This document shows, piece by piece, positions 51,485-62,466 of a stretch of 64,000 nt of DNA (positions are counted from its first letter, which is position 1; each line of letters begins with the position of its first letter). The notes below the pieces were generated by a model. That model was not told the DNA's origin. It did not search any database and worked only from the letters and a program-made list of their open reading frames with translations. Both the position numbers and the translations under genes were made by a program. Origin of the DNA: Platanthera guangdongensis. Taxonomy: Eukaryota > Streptophyta > Magnoliopsida > Asparagales > Orchidaceae. Location of the stretch: positions 233,608,646 through 233,672,645 of the forward strand of contig CM077163.1 in the NCBI GenBank assembly GCA_039583875.1, read 5' to 3'.

Positions 51485-53675
51485 TGTAACACCTCCCCTG
51501 TAATGACTGTATAATATGGGTCCAGCCGGGGCCCCACAACATACATACGCCACAGCTTCAGTATTAAAAAATGATAGCTACCCAAACTCAAAACTCAAAA
51601 CACATCACTGCAGAAACACCAAAAGAGACTAGAAGTTATCCACGCCTACAAGAGTAACAAGATGGCCTTAAGGCCTTACAATAAGAGTGAGTCCAAACTC
51701 AAATAATACATCAGTCCTGAAAGTGCATAAGCACACCTAGTCTACCTCGGCATGCAATCCGGTCACCAAGGGCATCAAAACATACAATATCATAAAAAGT
51801 TCAGCTACAGCAAGAGTTAACACTTCATGAGGCTTATGCCTTTCTGGCCGGCGAGCTAGCTCCTGCTTGCGATCCTTGCCCTGTAAAAATTATTAGTAAC
51901 GTGGGTCAGCAAAGGCTGACCTCAAACTGTGTAACAAACACATCTCCTCTCGGCCGCCCCTAACGAACCCCGGGGTACTCCTCCAACCTGCAAGTTAGCA
52001 CTTCGTATGCAATAATCATAAGCAAGAAAAGAAACTAAGGAAACATGCTTGGATGTCTCAAACATCATACATGTTCTCTATTGTTGAGCATTTAATAATA
52101 GGGCCTACTATGTAACATGAATGCAACACCCGGGCTTCACCCAAGGCACCCTATAGCGTATGCATCTAGCACAACATCACATCATTTGGGTACTCATCAT
52201 TTCCCCATTGGCATAAAGCCGCAAACAAAAGGGGAACCACAATCCCCCAATGACATACAAGCCGCCACACGGAACTCTTGCCAAGGCCCCACCCGCTCAC
52301 GGTCGCAGCCCCGGGCTTGCCGGCAAACTCTGACTTCTTATGTCAGAATTTCGTCCAACACATTGACCGATTCTAAGAACTCTCGCTGGACCCCCACCCG
52401 CTCATGGCCTCATTGTCCGGGCTTGTCCCATGCTCGGCGTTCTCGTCAGTCTCACACAAAGGGGACTAGTCTCGCCGGGACACTTTCCACACATGACTTG
52501 CACGTCACGGGATAGCCAGCCGACCACGGAGACACGACCACGCCTTGGCACATCACAAACCAAGACATTTCCTCCATAATCCCTCATTCGTACTGTAGCG
52601 TTCCCGCGCATCAAGGAAAACATGTACCACTCATGCGGAGCTAACCTTGTTCACCAAGGAAACCATCTACCTCCATTGAGGAGCTAACCTTGTCCACCAA
52701 GGAAACCATCTACCGCCAATGAGGAGCTAACCTTGTCCGGTACCGGCCACACGTACTCATACAAGTAAAAGGGAAGAACATCACAAACAACACGAACATC
52801 ACAAACGGCCCCTAGCCGCAGCGGATTTCTACAAATCCTTAAACCTCGTATGCAACATCACCGAGTCGGACTAACGGTCGCGACTATGGCTTCACCCACC
52901 ATGCCTAATCCACTAACGAAGCAGATCTCTAATGCAATAATCATGCCGGGGACGGACTCAATCGACCCGGAGGTTCCTCTTGAACCTTGGCGACCCAAAC
53001 CCCTCTCATTTGAGTGTTTGATGCCCAAAAACTAGAAAAGAAAAAGATGCTAAAACATGCATCCTAAAACCGAGAGGAGAAGTGTCGTTACCTTCCGACT
53101 CCTCTTCCTAGCCATGGAAAAATAGCCGGATGAAAACCTCTGCAACGATCTAGCCTCCACGGATCTGGACTCGGCTCGCGATTTGGAGTACCGAAGCCTC
53201 TCCAACAGCCGGATCTCTACTTCACCTTCTTCCTTGCTCTCCCCTCTCTCTAGAACTTTAAAAAGAGAACCACCCAAAAGAAAATGAGGGTTTCTAAGGG
53301 TCCAATCCCGTGTATATCCCATCAGGAACAACCCCCAGTCGTTGGATCCCAAAATAAAGAAACGAACGGCCTTGATTCGGGCCTGAAATGCTAAAACTGG
53401 GTCGAACACGGCCTGCGACACGCCCGTGTCCAGGGTCGTGTCCCCCATTCGCCGTCAAAATCGACGCGCCTGGAACGACACACGGGTATCCGACACGCCC
53501 GTGTTCGACCCGACACGCCCGTGTCCCAACTGACACGGCCGTGTGGTCGGCCATGTGCCTCCATCGACACAGCCCCGAAAACAACCTGAGAGTCACACGG
53601 GTACTGGACACGCTCGTGTCCTTGACCATGCCTAACTCAACACGCCTGGGCTCCAGGCCGTGTTCACTGTCTCAG
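51485..53675 (-). repeat. Gypsy 3' LTR, truncated
   Basis: Colinear with 54292-56475, including CCTTAAGGCCTTACAATAAG, GGAGCTAACCTTGTCCACCA (twice) and the ACACGCCCGTGTC array. It is cut at GTGTTCACTGTCTCAGG where gag sequence begins. Confidence 0.85.
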
Positions 53676-53681
53676 GGTGCG

Positions 53682-54194
53682 TCAAGGGAACTGGCGGCCG
53701 CTATGGCTCACCCACCACAACTTGGCGTCTCCTTCCAACATGAACGCCGCATACTCAGATTTCTTTTCTTTTAGCGTCTCTGCCGCCCTCAAAAGCTCTT
53801 GAATTCGAACCCACCAATCCTCCGCATCCGTTGGCGTACCAACTCCCTTGAACGACGAGGGATGGAAGCTCAAGAAATACTTCATGTGCTGGTCTTCATG
53901 TCCGACAACCACCCTTTTCGCCAAAGGCTCCACTCGTCTGGCTTCTCCGCCTGGCACGGCTGTCGCCGTGTCCAGTGTAGCAGGGGTTGCTACATGAGCT
54001 GCCGTTGCAGCTTGGGCTGCCACCATCGCTTCTGCAAGCATGCGGCAGAAGTCGGCCGGGTTTACACTCGTGCCCAAAAGATCTGGAGCAGTGGCACTGC
54101 TCGCCGAAAGTTCTTCTCTTGCTCTCGACGTACCCGCCTCATTGCTTGCACTCTTCAAGAAAACAAGAAATAAGGGATCAGTCTCTAATATCAA
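53682..54194 (-). pseudogene. Gypsy gag fragment
   Basis: A 170-codon minus-strand frame. An N-terminal Ala-rich region leads to KYFLSFHPSSFKGVGTPTDA, EDWWVRIQELL and YAAFMLEGDAKLWWVSHSGR. This is the conserved capsid start of Ty3/gypsy gag (F-x-G-x-x-x-P, AE-x-W, YA-x-x-x-L-x-G-x-A-x-x-WW). It ends abruptly at the deletion junction near 53680. The PBS is 80-100 bp upstream. Confidence 0.85.
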
Positions 54195-54291
54195 GACTTA
54201 AACATAAGGACACTCATGGTCTCGCGTTACTCTTATGTGGATAACTTTTCTATGCACTGACCTTGAATCTAACCTCCCTCTGATACCAAAT

Positions 54292-56800
54292 TGTAACACC
54301 TCCCCTGTAATGACCGTATAATATGGGTCCGGCCGGGGCCCCACAACATACAGACGCCACACTTCAGTATTAAAAAATGATAGCTACCCAAACTCAAAAC
54401 TCAAAACACATCACAGCGGAAACAACAAAAGAGACTAGAAGTTATCCACGCCTACAAGAGTAACAAGATGGCCTTAAGGCCTTACAATAAGAGTGAGTCC
54501 AAACTAAAATAATACATTAGTCCTGAAAGTGCATAAGCACACCTAGTCTACCTCGGAATGCAAGTCGGTCACCAAGGGCATCAAAACATACAATATCATA
54601 AAGAGTAGAGCTACAACAAGAGTTAACACTTCATGAGGCTTAGGCCTTTCTGGCCGGCGAGCTAGCTCCTGCTTGCGATCCTTGTCCTGTAAAAATTATT
54701 AGTAACGTGGGTCTGCAAAGGCTCACCTCAAACTGTGTAACAAACACATCTCCTCCCGGCCGACCCTAACAGACCCCGGGGTACTCCTCCAACCTGCAAG
54801 TTAGCACTTCGTATGCAATAATCATAAGCAAGAAAAGAAACTAAGGAAATAGGCTTGGATGTCTCAAACATCATACATGTTCTCTATTGTTGAGTATTTA
54901 ATAATAGGGTCTACTATGCAACATGAATGCAACACCCGGGCTTCACCCAAGGCACCTTATAGCGTATGCATCTAGCACAACATCACATCATTTGGGTACT
55001 CATCATTTCCCCATTGGTATAAAGCCACAAACAAAAGGGGAACCACAATCCCCCAATGGCATACAAGCCGCCACACAGAACTTTGCCAAGGCCCCACCCG
55101 CTCACGGTCGCAGCCCAGGGCTTGCCGGCAAACTCTGCCTTCTTATGTCAGGATTCCGTCCAACACACTGACCGATTCTAAGAACCCTCGTTGGACCCCA
55201 CCCGCTCATGGCCTCATTGCCCGGGCTTGTCCCATGCTCGGCGTTCTCTTCAGTCTCACACAAAGGGGACTAGTCTCGCAGGGACACTTTCCACACATGA
55301 CTTGCACGTCACAGGATAGCTAGCCGACCACGGAGACACCGCCACGCCTTGACACATCACAAACCAAGACATTTCCTCCATAATCCCTCATTCGTACTGC
55401 AGCATTCCCGCGCATCAAGGAAAACATGTACCACTCATGCGGAGCTAACCTTGTTCACCAAGGAAACCATCTACCTCCATTGAGGAGCTAACCTTGTCCA
55501 CCAAGGAAACCATCTACCGCCAATGAGGAGCTAACCTTGTCCGATACCGGCCACACGTACTCATGCAAGTAAAAGGGAAGAACATCACAAACAACACGAA
55601 CATCACAAACGGCCCCTAGCCGCAGCGGATTTCTACGAATCCTTAAACCTCGTATGCAACATCACCGAGTCGGACTAACGGTCGCGACTACGGCTTCACC
55701 CACCATGCCTAATTTACTAACGGAGCAGATCTCTAATGCAATAATCATGCCGGGGACGGTCTCAATCGACCCGGAGGTTCCTCTTGAACCTTGGCGACCC
55801 AAACCCCTCTCATTTGAGTGTTTGATGCCCAAAAACTAGAAAAGGAAAAGATGCTAAAACATGCATCCTAAAACCGAGAGAAGAAGTATCGTTACCTTCC
55901 GACTCCTCTTCCTAGCCATGGAAAAATAGTCGGATGAAAACCTCCGCAACGATCTAGCCTCCACGGATCTGGACTCGGCTCGCGATTTGGAGTACCGAAG
56001 CTTCTCCAACAGCCGGATCTCTACTGCACCTTCTTCCTTGCTCTCCACTCTCTCTAGAACTTTAGAAAGAGAACCACCCAAAAGAAACTGAGGGTTTCTA
56101 AGGGTCCAATCCCGTGTATATCCCATCAGGAAAAACCCCCAGTCGTTGGATCCCAAAATAAAGAAACAAACGGCCTTGATTCGGGCCTGAAATGCTAAAA
56201 TTGGGCCGAACACGGCCCGCGACATGCCCGTGTCTAGGGTCGTGTCCCCCATTCGCCGTCAAAATCGATGCGCCTGGAACGACACACGGGTATCCGACAT
56301 GCCTGTGTTCGACCCGACACGCCCGTGTCCCAACTGACATGGCCACGTGGTCGGCCGTGTGCCTCCATCGACACAGCCCCGAAAAAAACCCGAGGTCACA
56401 CGGGTACTGGAAACGCCCGTGTCCTTGCCCGTGTCTAACTCAACACGCCTGGGCTCCAGGTCGTGTTCACCGTCTCGACACTTCGTCGAGCGAAGTTTGT
56501 CGACTGCCTGACACGGCCTTGGACACGCCCGCGTCCTAGGCCGTGTGCCTTGTCTCGACACATCGTCGAGCGAAATTCGTCGACTCCCCAGGCCGATCAT
56601 CGACACGGGCTCGACACGCCCTGAGACACGCCCGTGTCTCAGGCCGTGTTCTCTACTCGACGATCGTCGACTCCAAAATCGTCGACCTCACGACCAAAAC
56701 GTCGACTGGAGCCTGACACGCCCTGGGACACGCCCGTGTCCCAGGCCGTGTGCTCCCTACCAGACACCAATTTTCCTTCTACAAATTTTGGGGCGTTACA
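54292..56800 (-). repeat. Gypsy 5' LTR, 2509 bp
   Basis: On the minus strand it starts TGTAACGCCCCAAAATTTG and ends GGGGAGGTGTTACA. The sense start region contains the array of ACACGGGCGTGTCC dyads mixed with TCGTCGAC motifs (56200-56760). Confidence 0.88.
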
Positions 56801-57742
56801 GCACGATCATCGACCAACAGTGCGCACGACCACTGGTCGTGCGCCACTGATCGTGCGCACTGCTTTTGTTGCCTCCATATTTAAGGCCCCGCTCCGCGAT
56901 TTAGGTCAACGCCTGTCATTTGCTGCGATCGGGGAGTGCGCGGGAATCGCCATTTCACTTCTCCAGCTGTTCCATCACCTCCACCTTCGTCAGGAGTCCA
57001 TAGCTAGCTACTCCGAAGCTTTTCAAGCTCTCCGGCAAAGCCCTCGGCCATTAACAACTTCAACTCCAAGCTTTCCACCGAAGTTGGTGAAGAAGATAAC
57101 CTAGAGAACGGACTTCAAGGCCTTTGAGGTGACAACTTGTTGGTACCGGAAGCCTCCTTGGACTGAGCCCGGAAGCGGATTGACAACTCGATACTCCGGC
57201 CACGACCTGCGGTGGATCGTCACTCTCTTTTAGTTTACTCCTCTTCCCCTTCCTCTGTAGTATGGAATGGTTTAACATTGTAATGAACATCAAGTTTGAT
57301 TTTATATCTAATGGGATGTTAGTATGTTTCTTATGCTTGTGAATGGTGTCTGTGAATGCTCCTCGCTCACTACACATCCACTCCATATCTGTGTCATACC
57401 TGATTGCACCCCACACAAGAACACTTTCATCCATTAGCCTTCCGTCCACTCACCCAACCGAAGTTCGACATCGCGGCCGAAACACCCACTTCACCTTGTG
57501 AAGCGGTGCCTTCGACCCGCGTAGCTTTTCCTAGTTTATTAGATCAAACAACCACAATCCCTCAAGTCCCTTTTTTTGCTCTTTTTCTAAGTCTAACCCT
57601 CATAACAATATTTTCTGAACTGTTGCCGCTCTACGCTAATTGCATTCCTCAAGAGACCGATACTCGGGGATTTATTCCCAAACTTTATTACTTGTGCGAC
57701 CAGTGCGCTTGTCGATTTACACGCATCAAGTTTTTGGCGCCG

Positions 57743-60031
57743 TGTAACGCCCCGAAATTCAAAAGAGCGACGTGAGGCATTTTGGGCCGAATCTAGCATT
57801 TGGCAGGGGGCACACGGCCTGGGACACGGGCGTGTCCCAGGGCGTGTCTGGCTGGAGTCGACGATTTGGTCGAGAGGTCGACGATTTTGGAGTCGACGAT
57901 CGTCGAGCAGAGAACACGGCCTGAGACACGGGCGTGTCTCAGGGCGTGTCGAGCCCGTGTCGACGATCGGCCCGGGGAGTCAACGAATTTTGCTCGACGA
58001 AGTGTCGAGACAAGGCACACGGCCTAGGACACGGGCGTGTCCCAAGCCGTGTCAGGCAGTCGACGAATTTCGCTCGACGAATTTTGCTCGACGATGTGTC
58101 GAGACAAGGCACACGGCCTAGGACACGGGCGTGTCCAAGACCGTGTTGGGTGTCGACGAACTTCACTCGCCGAAGTGTCGAGTGTCGAGACAGTGAACAC
58201 GGCCTGGCGCCCAGGCGTGTTCGAGTAGACACGGGCTTGGACACGGGCGTGTCCAACAACCCGTGTCCTTCTCGGGTTATTTTCGGGCTGTGTCGATGGA
58301 GGCACACGGCCGACCACACGGCCGTGCCAGTTGGAACACGGGCGTGTCAGGTCGAACACGGGTATGTTCGATGCCCGTATGATGTTCCAGGCGCGTCGAT
58401 TTTGACGGCGAATGGGGGACACGGCCCTGGACACGGGCGTGTGCCAGGCCGTGTTTGGCCCAGATTCTGCATTTTAGATCTGGATCGTGGCCGTTCGTTT
58501 CTTTAATTCGGGATCCAATGGCTGGGGGTTGTTCATGATGGGATGTACACGGGATTGGACCCTTAAAACCCTCATTTCACTTGAGAGGTTATCTTTCTAA
58601 AGTATAGAGAGAGACGAGAGCCAAAGGAGGAAAAAGAAGCTAGATCCAGCCATTGGAGGAGCTTCGAAGCTCCAAATCGCGAGCCGACTTCGGATCTACG
58701 GAGGCCAAGAGAGTGCGGTGCTTTTCATCCGCTTACTTTTCCATGCCGCCAAGGAAGAACGCTAGGGTAACGATTCTCTTCTTGAGCATGTGAAGCTCTC
58801 CTTCTTTGCATAGGAAGCCCGCTCTCGCGAGTTTGCGGTGAGTTGGAGGCGTTCCTTCGGGTAGATATGTAAAGTCCCCGTTGTGTAGAGTCCGTAAGCG
58901 AGAACGGACATAGACATGATGTGTGAAGCCTACCCAGACATGTTGGTCTGGATCAGTGATGTTGCATTGCATAAATGTCGGAGAAGACTCCGTGCGATTG
59001 TTTGTTTTTCGGGTTTTCTACGTGGTAGATTGCAATAGGGAGCCTTGGGGATTAACCCAAAGGTGCACCCGGAAAACTGGGCGGATGCGTGATCTTGCCA
59101 ACTTGGTGGTCTGAGAGCCAACCTGAACATAACCAAATTATGTGAATTGTGATGGAAACGGGACTCGTGATAAGTTTGACCTGCGCATATGGTTTAAATT
59201 ACAGCTGCGATGTGAGCACGTGTTAGATGGAACCGTACCTGTTCTATGTCATTCGGGTTAAAGACACGTAAGGTTACGTGGTACTTGCCATTGGCATAGA
59301 TGAGGGTCTTCGGTGGTCTATGATTTTAATTACCGTGACCCATGCCGGGAAGACAAATTGCTCATTATTTGGCCGTCCAAAGGGACGGTGGTGAGTCGGC
59401 AGACTTAGACTGTGTTCACCGAGAATGTGCCCTGAGTGCACGGGGTGTGTGGCCGTGTGAGCCTACGCCTGTGATGAAATGAATATTTATACACTGCTCG
59501 CTTATGCTAATAAAATGCAGGGAAGGAGTATCGCCGCCCCGAGTTGGGGGCGAGATCATTATAATTTGGTCAGCATTGCTGACCGTTGCTTTGTTTGCCA
59601 CCGTGCGGTGGTTTTGTTGCTTGCAGGTGCTGCTGGACCAAGCGGTCAATAACGGTCTAAAGCCCAAATTGCGAAGCCGACCCTCGAAGGCCTAATTGCA
59701 GTGTTTACTGCTTTTACTCATGTATGACCGGCATGCGTGCCGTGGTTTGTAAAACATGTAATATTGAAGTAAACCATTTTGTAAGGCCTTAAGGCTTGTA
59801 CTCGTGTATGTACGACATTCCTATTTGGTATATTAGTGGACATTCGTGCTCTTTGTGCTGGGTTCTTTAATTGCAACTTATAAAACTGCTTCTGCTAGAA
59901 TGCTCTGTGTAGGACGTTGGATTGGTTGGATGGTTTCCATTGAGTAACCACCCGGTCTGTCTGTAGTATATGACGTCGGGCCCCGACCAGACCTACTGCT
60001 ATATGCTATGTGACGGATAGGGGGTGTTACA
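57743..60031 (+). repeat. 5' LTR of a second, related gypsy element (plus strand)
   Basis: TGTAACGCCCCGAAATTC at 57743 to GGGGGTGTTACA at 60031, 2289 bp, followed by the PBS ATTTGGTATCAGA. The ends and the ACACGGGCGTGTC array (57806-58460) are shared with the 51485-56800 element, here in the opposite orientation. It begins exactly inside the Athila-type PBS. Confidence 0.85.
57806..58460 (+). repeat. Dyad array ACACGGGCGTGTC with TCGACGA spacers
   Basis: About nine units of GGACACGGGCGTGTCC-type palindromes, each inside a larger ACACGGCCT ... AGGCCGTGT inverted pair. They are interleaved with GTCGACGA / TCGTCGAC motifs. The same array in reverse is at 56200-56760 and, shorter, at 53400-53670. 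Confidence 0.85.
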
Positions 60032-60257
60032 ATTTGGTATCAGACTACTGGTTTTGGTCGGGCTTAAACTGAATTTGTGGCTGAATTCTTTTTAAGGGGT
60101 GGTGAGCACATGTGTGTGCGTCATCGTTATAACAGTAAAATAATCCATGAATGTCCACTTAGGAATGTAAATACACGTGTTTGAGGAACCTGCGTGTTCC
60201 TATAATTGCTGTTTGCAATTTTATTTGGTCGCTTAACGGTATTTTGTACCACTATAG

Positions 60258-61141
60258 GTGACCGGAAGCGGTGCTGGACCGCCACAAGGTTCGGTTTCTG
60301 AGGAGTATAATGCACCTGGTGAGGTGTTTGAGACCCCTCCTTCGTATGAAACCGTAAGAAGGATCGTCGAAGCGGTGTTCGTTGTGACGGGTGCACATCT
60401 TGGAAGAAATATACACCCCTGCGCCCCTGTTGTGGCTTCAACGCCGAGTGGCGTTTTGGAGCAGATGACATTTGGTAGACCATCGGGGCAGCAGCTGAAT
60501 ATGCATTTAGTGAGGAATATTTGCAAGCATTTCTTATGATAAGCCGCTACCCATGCTTCGAGTTGGATAATGAGCAAGCTACAGTCGATAGATTTTATAA
60601 TGGTCTGCGCGCCGAGTTACGAGTTCTACTGCTAGGACCAAAGTTGTTGGGATTCCGAGCTTTGGTGGAATCAGCTAGATCTTTGGAGGTAGATTTGAGG
60701 AAGACTCTCCCGATGCCAGCGACCATGGTATCGAACTATGCAAGCCCCATAAGAGTTGCATCCGGCGGAATGCTGGAGAAAGGGGCTATGACATCGACTA
60801 GTAAAGCTACTTACACATGTTGTACTTGTGGAAAGAAAGGGCATTTTGCCCGAGAATGTTGGAATGGTGCTCAGAAGACTAAGAAAGCTATGTCAGGAGA
60901 AGTCAAGGACTTTAGTGCAAAGGAAACGACATTCAAAGTGCTGAACACCTCAAAGTCTGTATATCGAAAATGGTATAAGAAGGCTAGGACTCTGGGTCTA
61001 GTCCCTCCTTTCGGTGCTTTGGGGGCAACTACAAGCCAAACCCCGGGCGCATGTTTCAACTGTGGGGAGCCAGGGCATTATGCCCATGAGTGCCTAAAGA
61101 CCTGGAGGAAGCACGCCGTCGTGAGGACAGGTATGGTTTAA
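60258..61141 (+). pseudogene. Gypsy gag with two zinc knuckles
   Basis: The frame at 60258-60539 is followed, after a shift, by 60521-61141 (206 codons). The second frame has YLQAFLMISRYPCFELDNEQ, then the knuckles CCTCGKKGHFAREC and CFNCGEPGHYAHEC, both full C-x2-C-x4-H-x4-C. The capsid part is short compared with the 51485-element gag, and the leading frame does not show its conserved capsid start, so part of gag is missing or replaced. Confidence 0.8.
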
Positions 61142-61318
61142 AGATAGTTTTGCCTTAAATACTTGTCGTCCTTGTGCATGTAAGCCTAGAACTACTTGTG
61201 CTAAGCTTTGTTCTGACTTTACTTTATCTGGCGAGAGCACCGTTCGTTTAGGGTGCTTCGCATTCCTTTATTAGGAATTATATTGTGCGCGGGTAGAATT
61301 TGTTGTGCTTAGGTTTGG

Positions 61319-61837
61319 ATGGGGAGTCAGGAGTTCCATTTGATAACGTCACTACCGCCGCTGGAGGCGTTCGACGTAATATTTGGCATGGACTGGCTCT
61401 CGGAGCAGCAAGCCTATATCGATTGCGGTAGCAAGGAAGTCAAGCTGGGAGCAAGTCGTGAGACGACCTCTACGGGCTCGAAGGGGTCGAGCAAGACGTT
61501 GGTGTCTGCTCTTCAGGTGGTGAAGGCGGTTCGTGCTGGTGCAGAGCTATTCTTTACACTAGTGGAGGTTGCAAAGCCGAAGCCCGCGTTGGATGGTATT
61601 TCAGTGGTATCGGAATACCCTGATGTGTTCCCTAGAGATCTTCCTGGAGCCCCGCCTCAGCGGGAGATAGATTTCGCGATTGAGTTAGTGTCAGGTGCAA
61701 AACCTGTGTCACGCTCTCCATATCGGCTAGCGCCTAAGGAAATGGAGGAGCTGAAGGTTCAACTGCAAGAGTTGTTGGAGCAAGGATATGTGCGCCCAAG
61801 TTTTTTCGCCTTGGAGCGCGCCGGTCCTCTTTGTTAA
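61319..61837 (+). pseudogene. Gypsy protease C-terminal part and RT linker
   Basis: VIFGMDWLSEQQAYIDC is the conserved end of the retropepsin domain. Then come DVFPRDLPGAPPQREIDFAI and [20 protein letters not shown], the linker into RT. The D-S/T-G active-site half of protease would lie in 61142-61318, where only stop-rich sequence is present. Confidence 0.8.
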
Positions 61838-62224
61838 GAAGAAGGACGGAAGCTTGAGGTTATGTATTGATTATCGGGAGCTCAACAAGTTGACGGAAAA
61901 GAACAAGTACCCGATCCCCCGGATCGATGATCTTTTTGATCAGTTGGTCGGGTCGACGGTGTACTCAAAGCTGGATCTCAAGTCTGTAACTATCAGTTGA
62001 GGATAAGGGAGAACGTTATCCCTAAGACAATGTTCAGTACAATATACAGGCGTTACGAGTTTACGGTCATGCCGTTTGGGCTGACCAATGCGCCGTCAGT
62101 GTTCATGGATTTGATGAACAGGACCTTCAGGGAGTACTTGGACCACTTTGTGATCGTCTTCATCAACGATATATTGGTGTACTCGCATCTTCATTTGGTT
62201 TTGGAGACGCTAAGGAGGAATTAG
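61788..62224 (+). pseudogene. Gypsy reverse transcriptase with mutated catalytic box
   Basis: [34 protein letters not shown] and YSKLDLKS in one frame; a single-base deletion near 61985 shifts it, and [27 protein letters not shown] continue in the next. The catalytic box reads [10 protein letters not shown] where relatives have FIDD; codon 62165-62167 is AAC, a G-to-A change in a CpG. RT is therefore dead twice over. Confidence 0.88.
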
Positions 62225-62257
62225 TTGTATGCCTAGTTCTCGAAGTGCGAGTTTTGG

Positions 62258-62452
62258 TTGTCCTCAGTGGCGTCCCTCGGTCATGTAGTGAGTGGGGAGG
62301 GTGTTGCAGTGGATCCGGCGAAGATTGTTGCGATACAGGAGTGGCCTGAGCTTTCTACGATAGTGGGAGTCCGGAGCTTTCTGGGGCTTGCCGGCTATTA
62401 TAGGCGCTTCGTAGAGAACTTCTTGCGGATAGAGTTACCCATCACTACTTGA
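62258..62452 (+). pseudogene. Gypsy RT-RNase H connection
   Basis: [40 protein letters not shown] and YRRFVENF: the RT thumb/connection segment. Stops at 62222-62224 and 62450-62466 separate it from RT and RNase H. Confidence 0.85.
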
Positions 62453-62466
62453 CGAGGAAGGAGTAG

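Larger units (their letters stand above)
51485..56800 (-). mobile_element. Ty3/gypsy element with most of the interior deleted, TSD GCACG
   Basis: The ends TGTAACACC and GGCGTTACA are flanked by GCACG (51480-51484, 56801-56805). The minus-strand 5' LTR is 54292-56800 (2509 bp). The PBS ATTTGGTATCAGAGG lies left of it, then a gag fragment. The 3' LTR is 51485 to about 53675 and lacks the 325 bp corresponding to 56476-56800. Protease, RT, RNase H, integrase and PPT are gone, so one deletion removed everything from mid-gag into the 3' LTR. Confidence 0.88.
50888..57728 (+). repeat. Athila/Tat-type LTR, split by a nested gypsy element
   Basis: Starts TGATGAGTCCACATTTTAC (50888). The left part runs to 51484 and the right part from 56806 to TTACACGCATCA at 57728; together about 1520 bp. 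It is followed by AGTTTTTGGCGCCG (57729-57742), the beginning of the tRNA-Asp-type PBS used by Athila/Tat elements. The rest of this element would lie beyond the right edge, after the next insertion. The LTR contains an array of GCGCACGACCACTGGTCGTG dyads. Confidence 0.7.

Noticed and set aside
53682..54194. 170-codon frame as a host gene
   Set aside because: Conserved Ty3/gypsy gag capsid motif next to a PBS and LTR.
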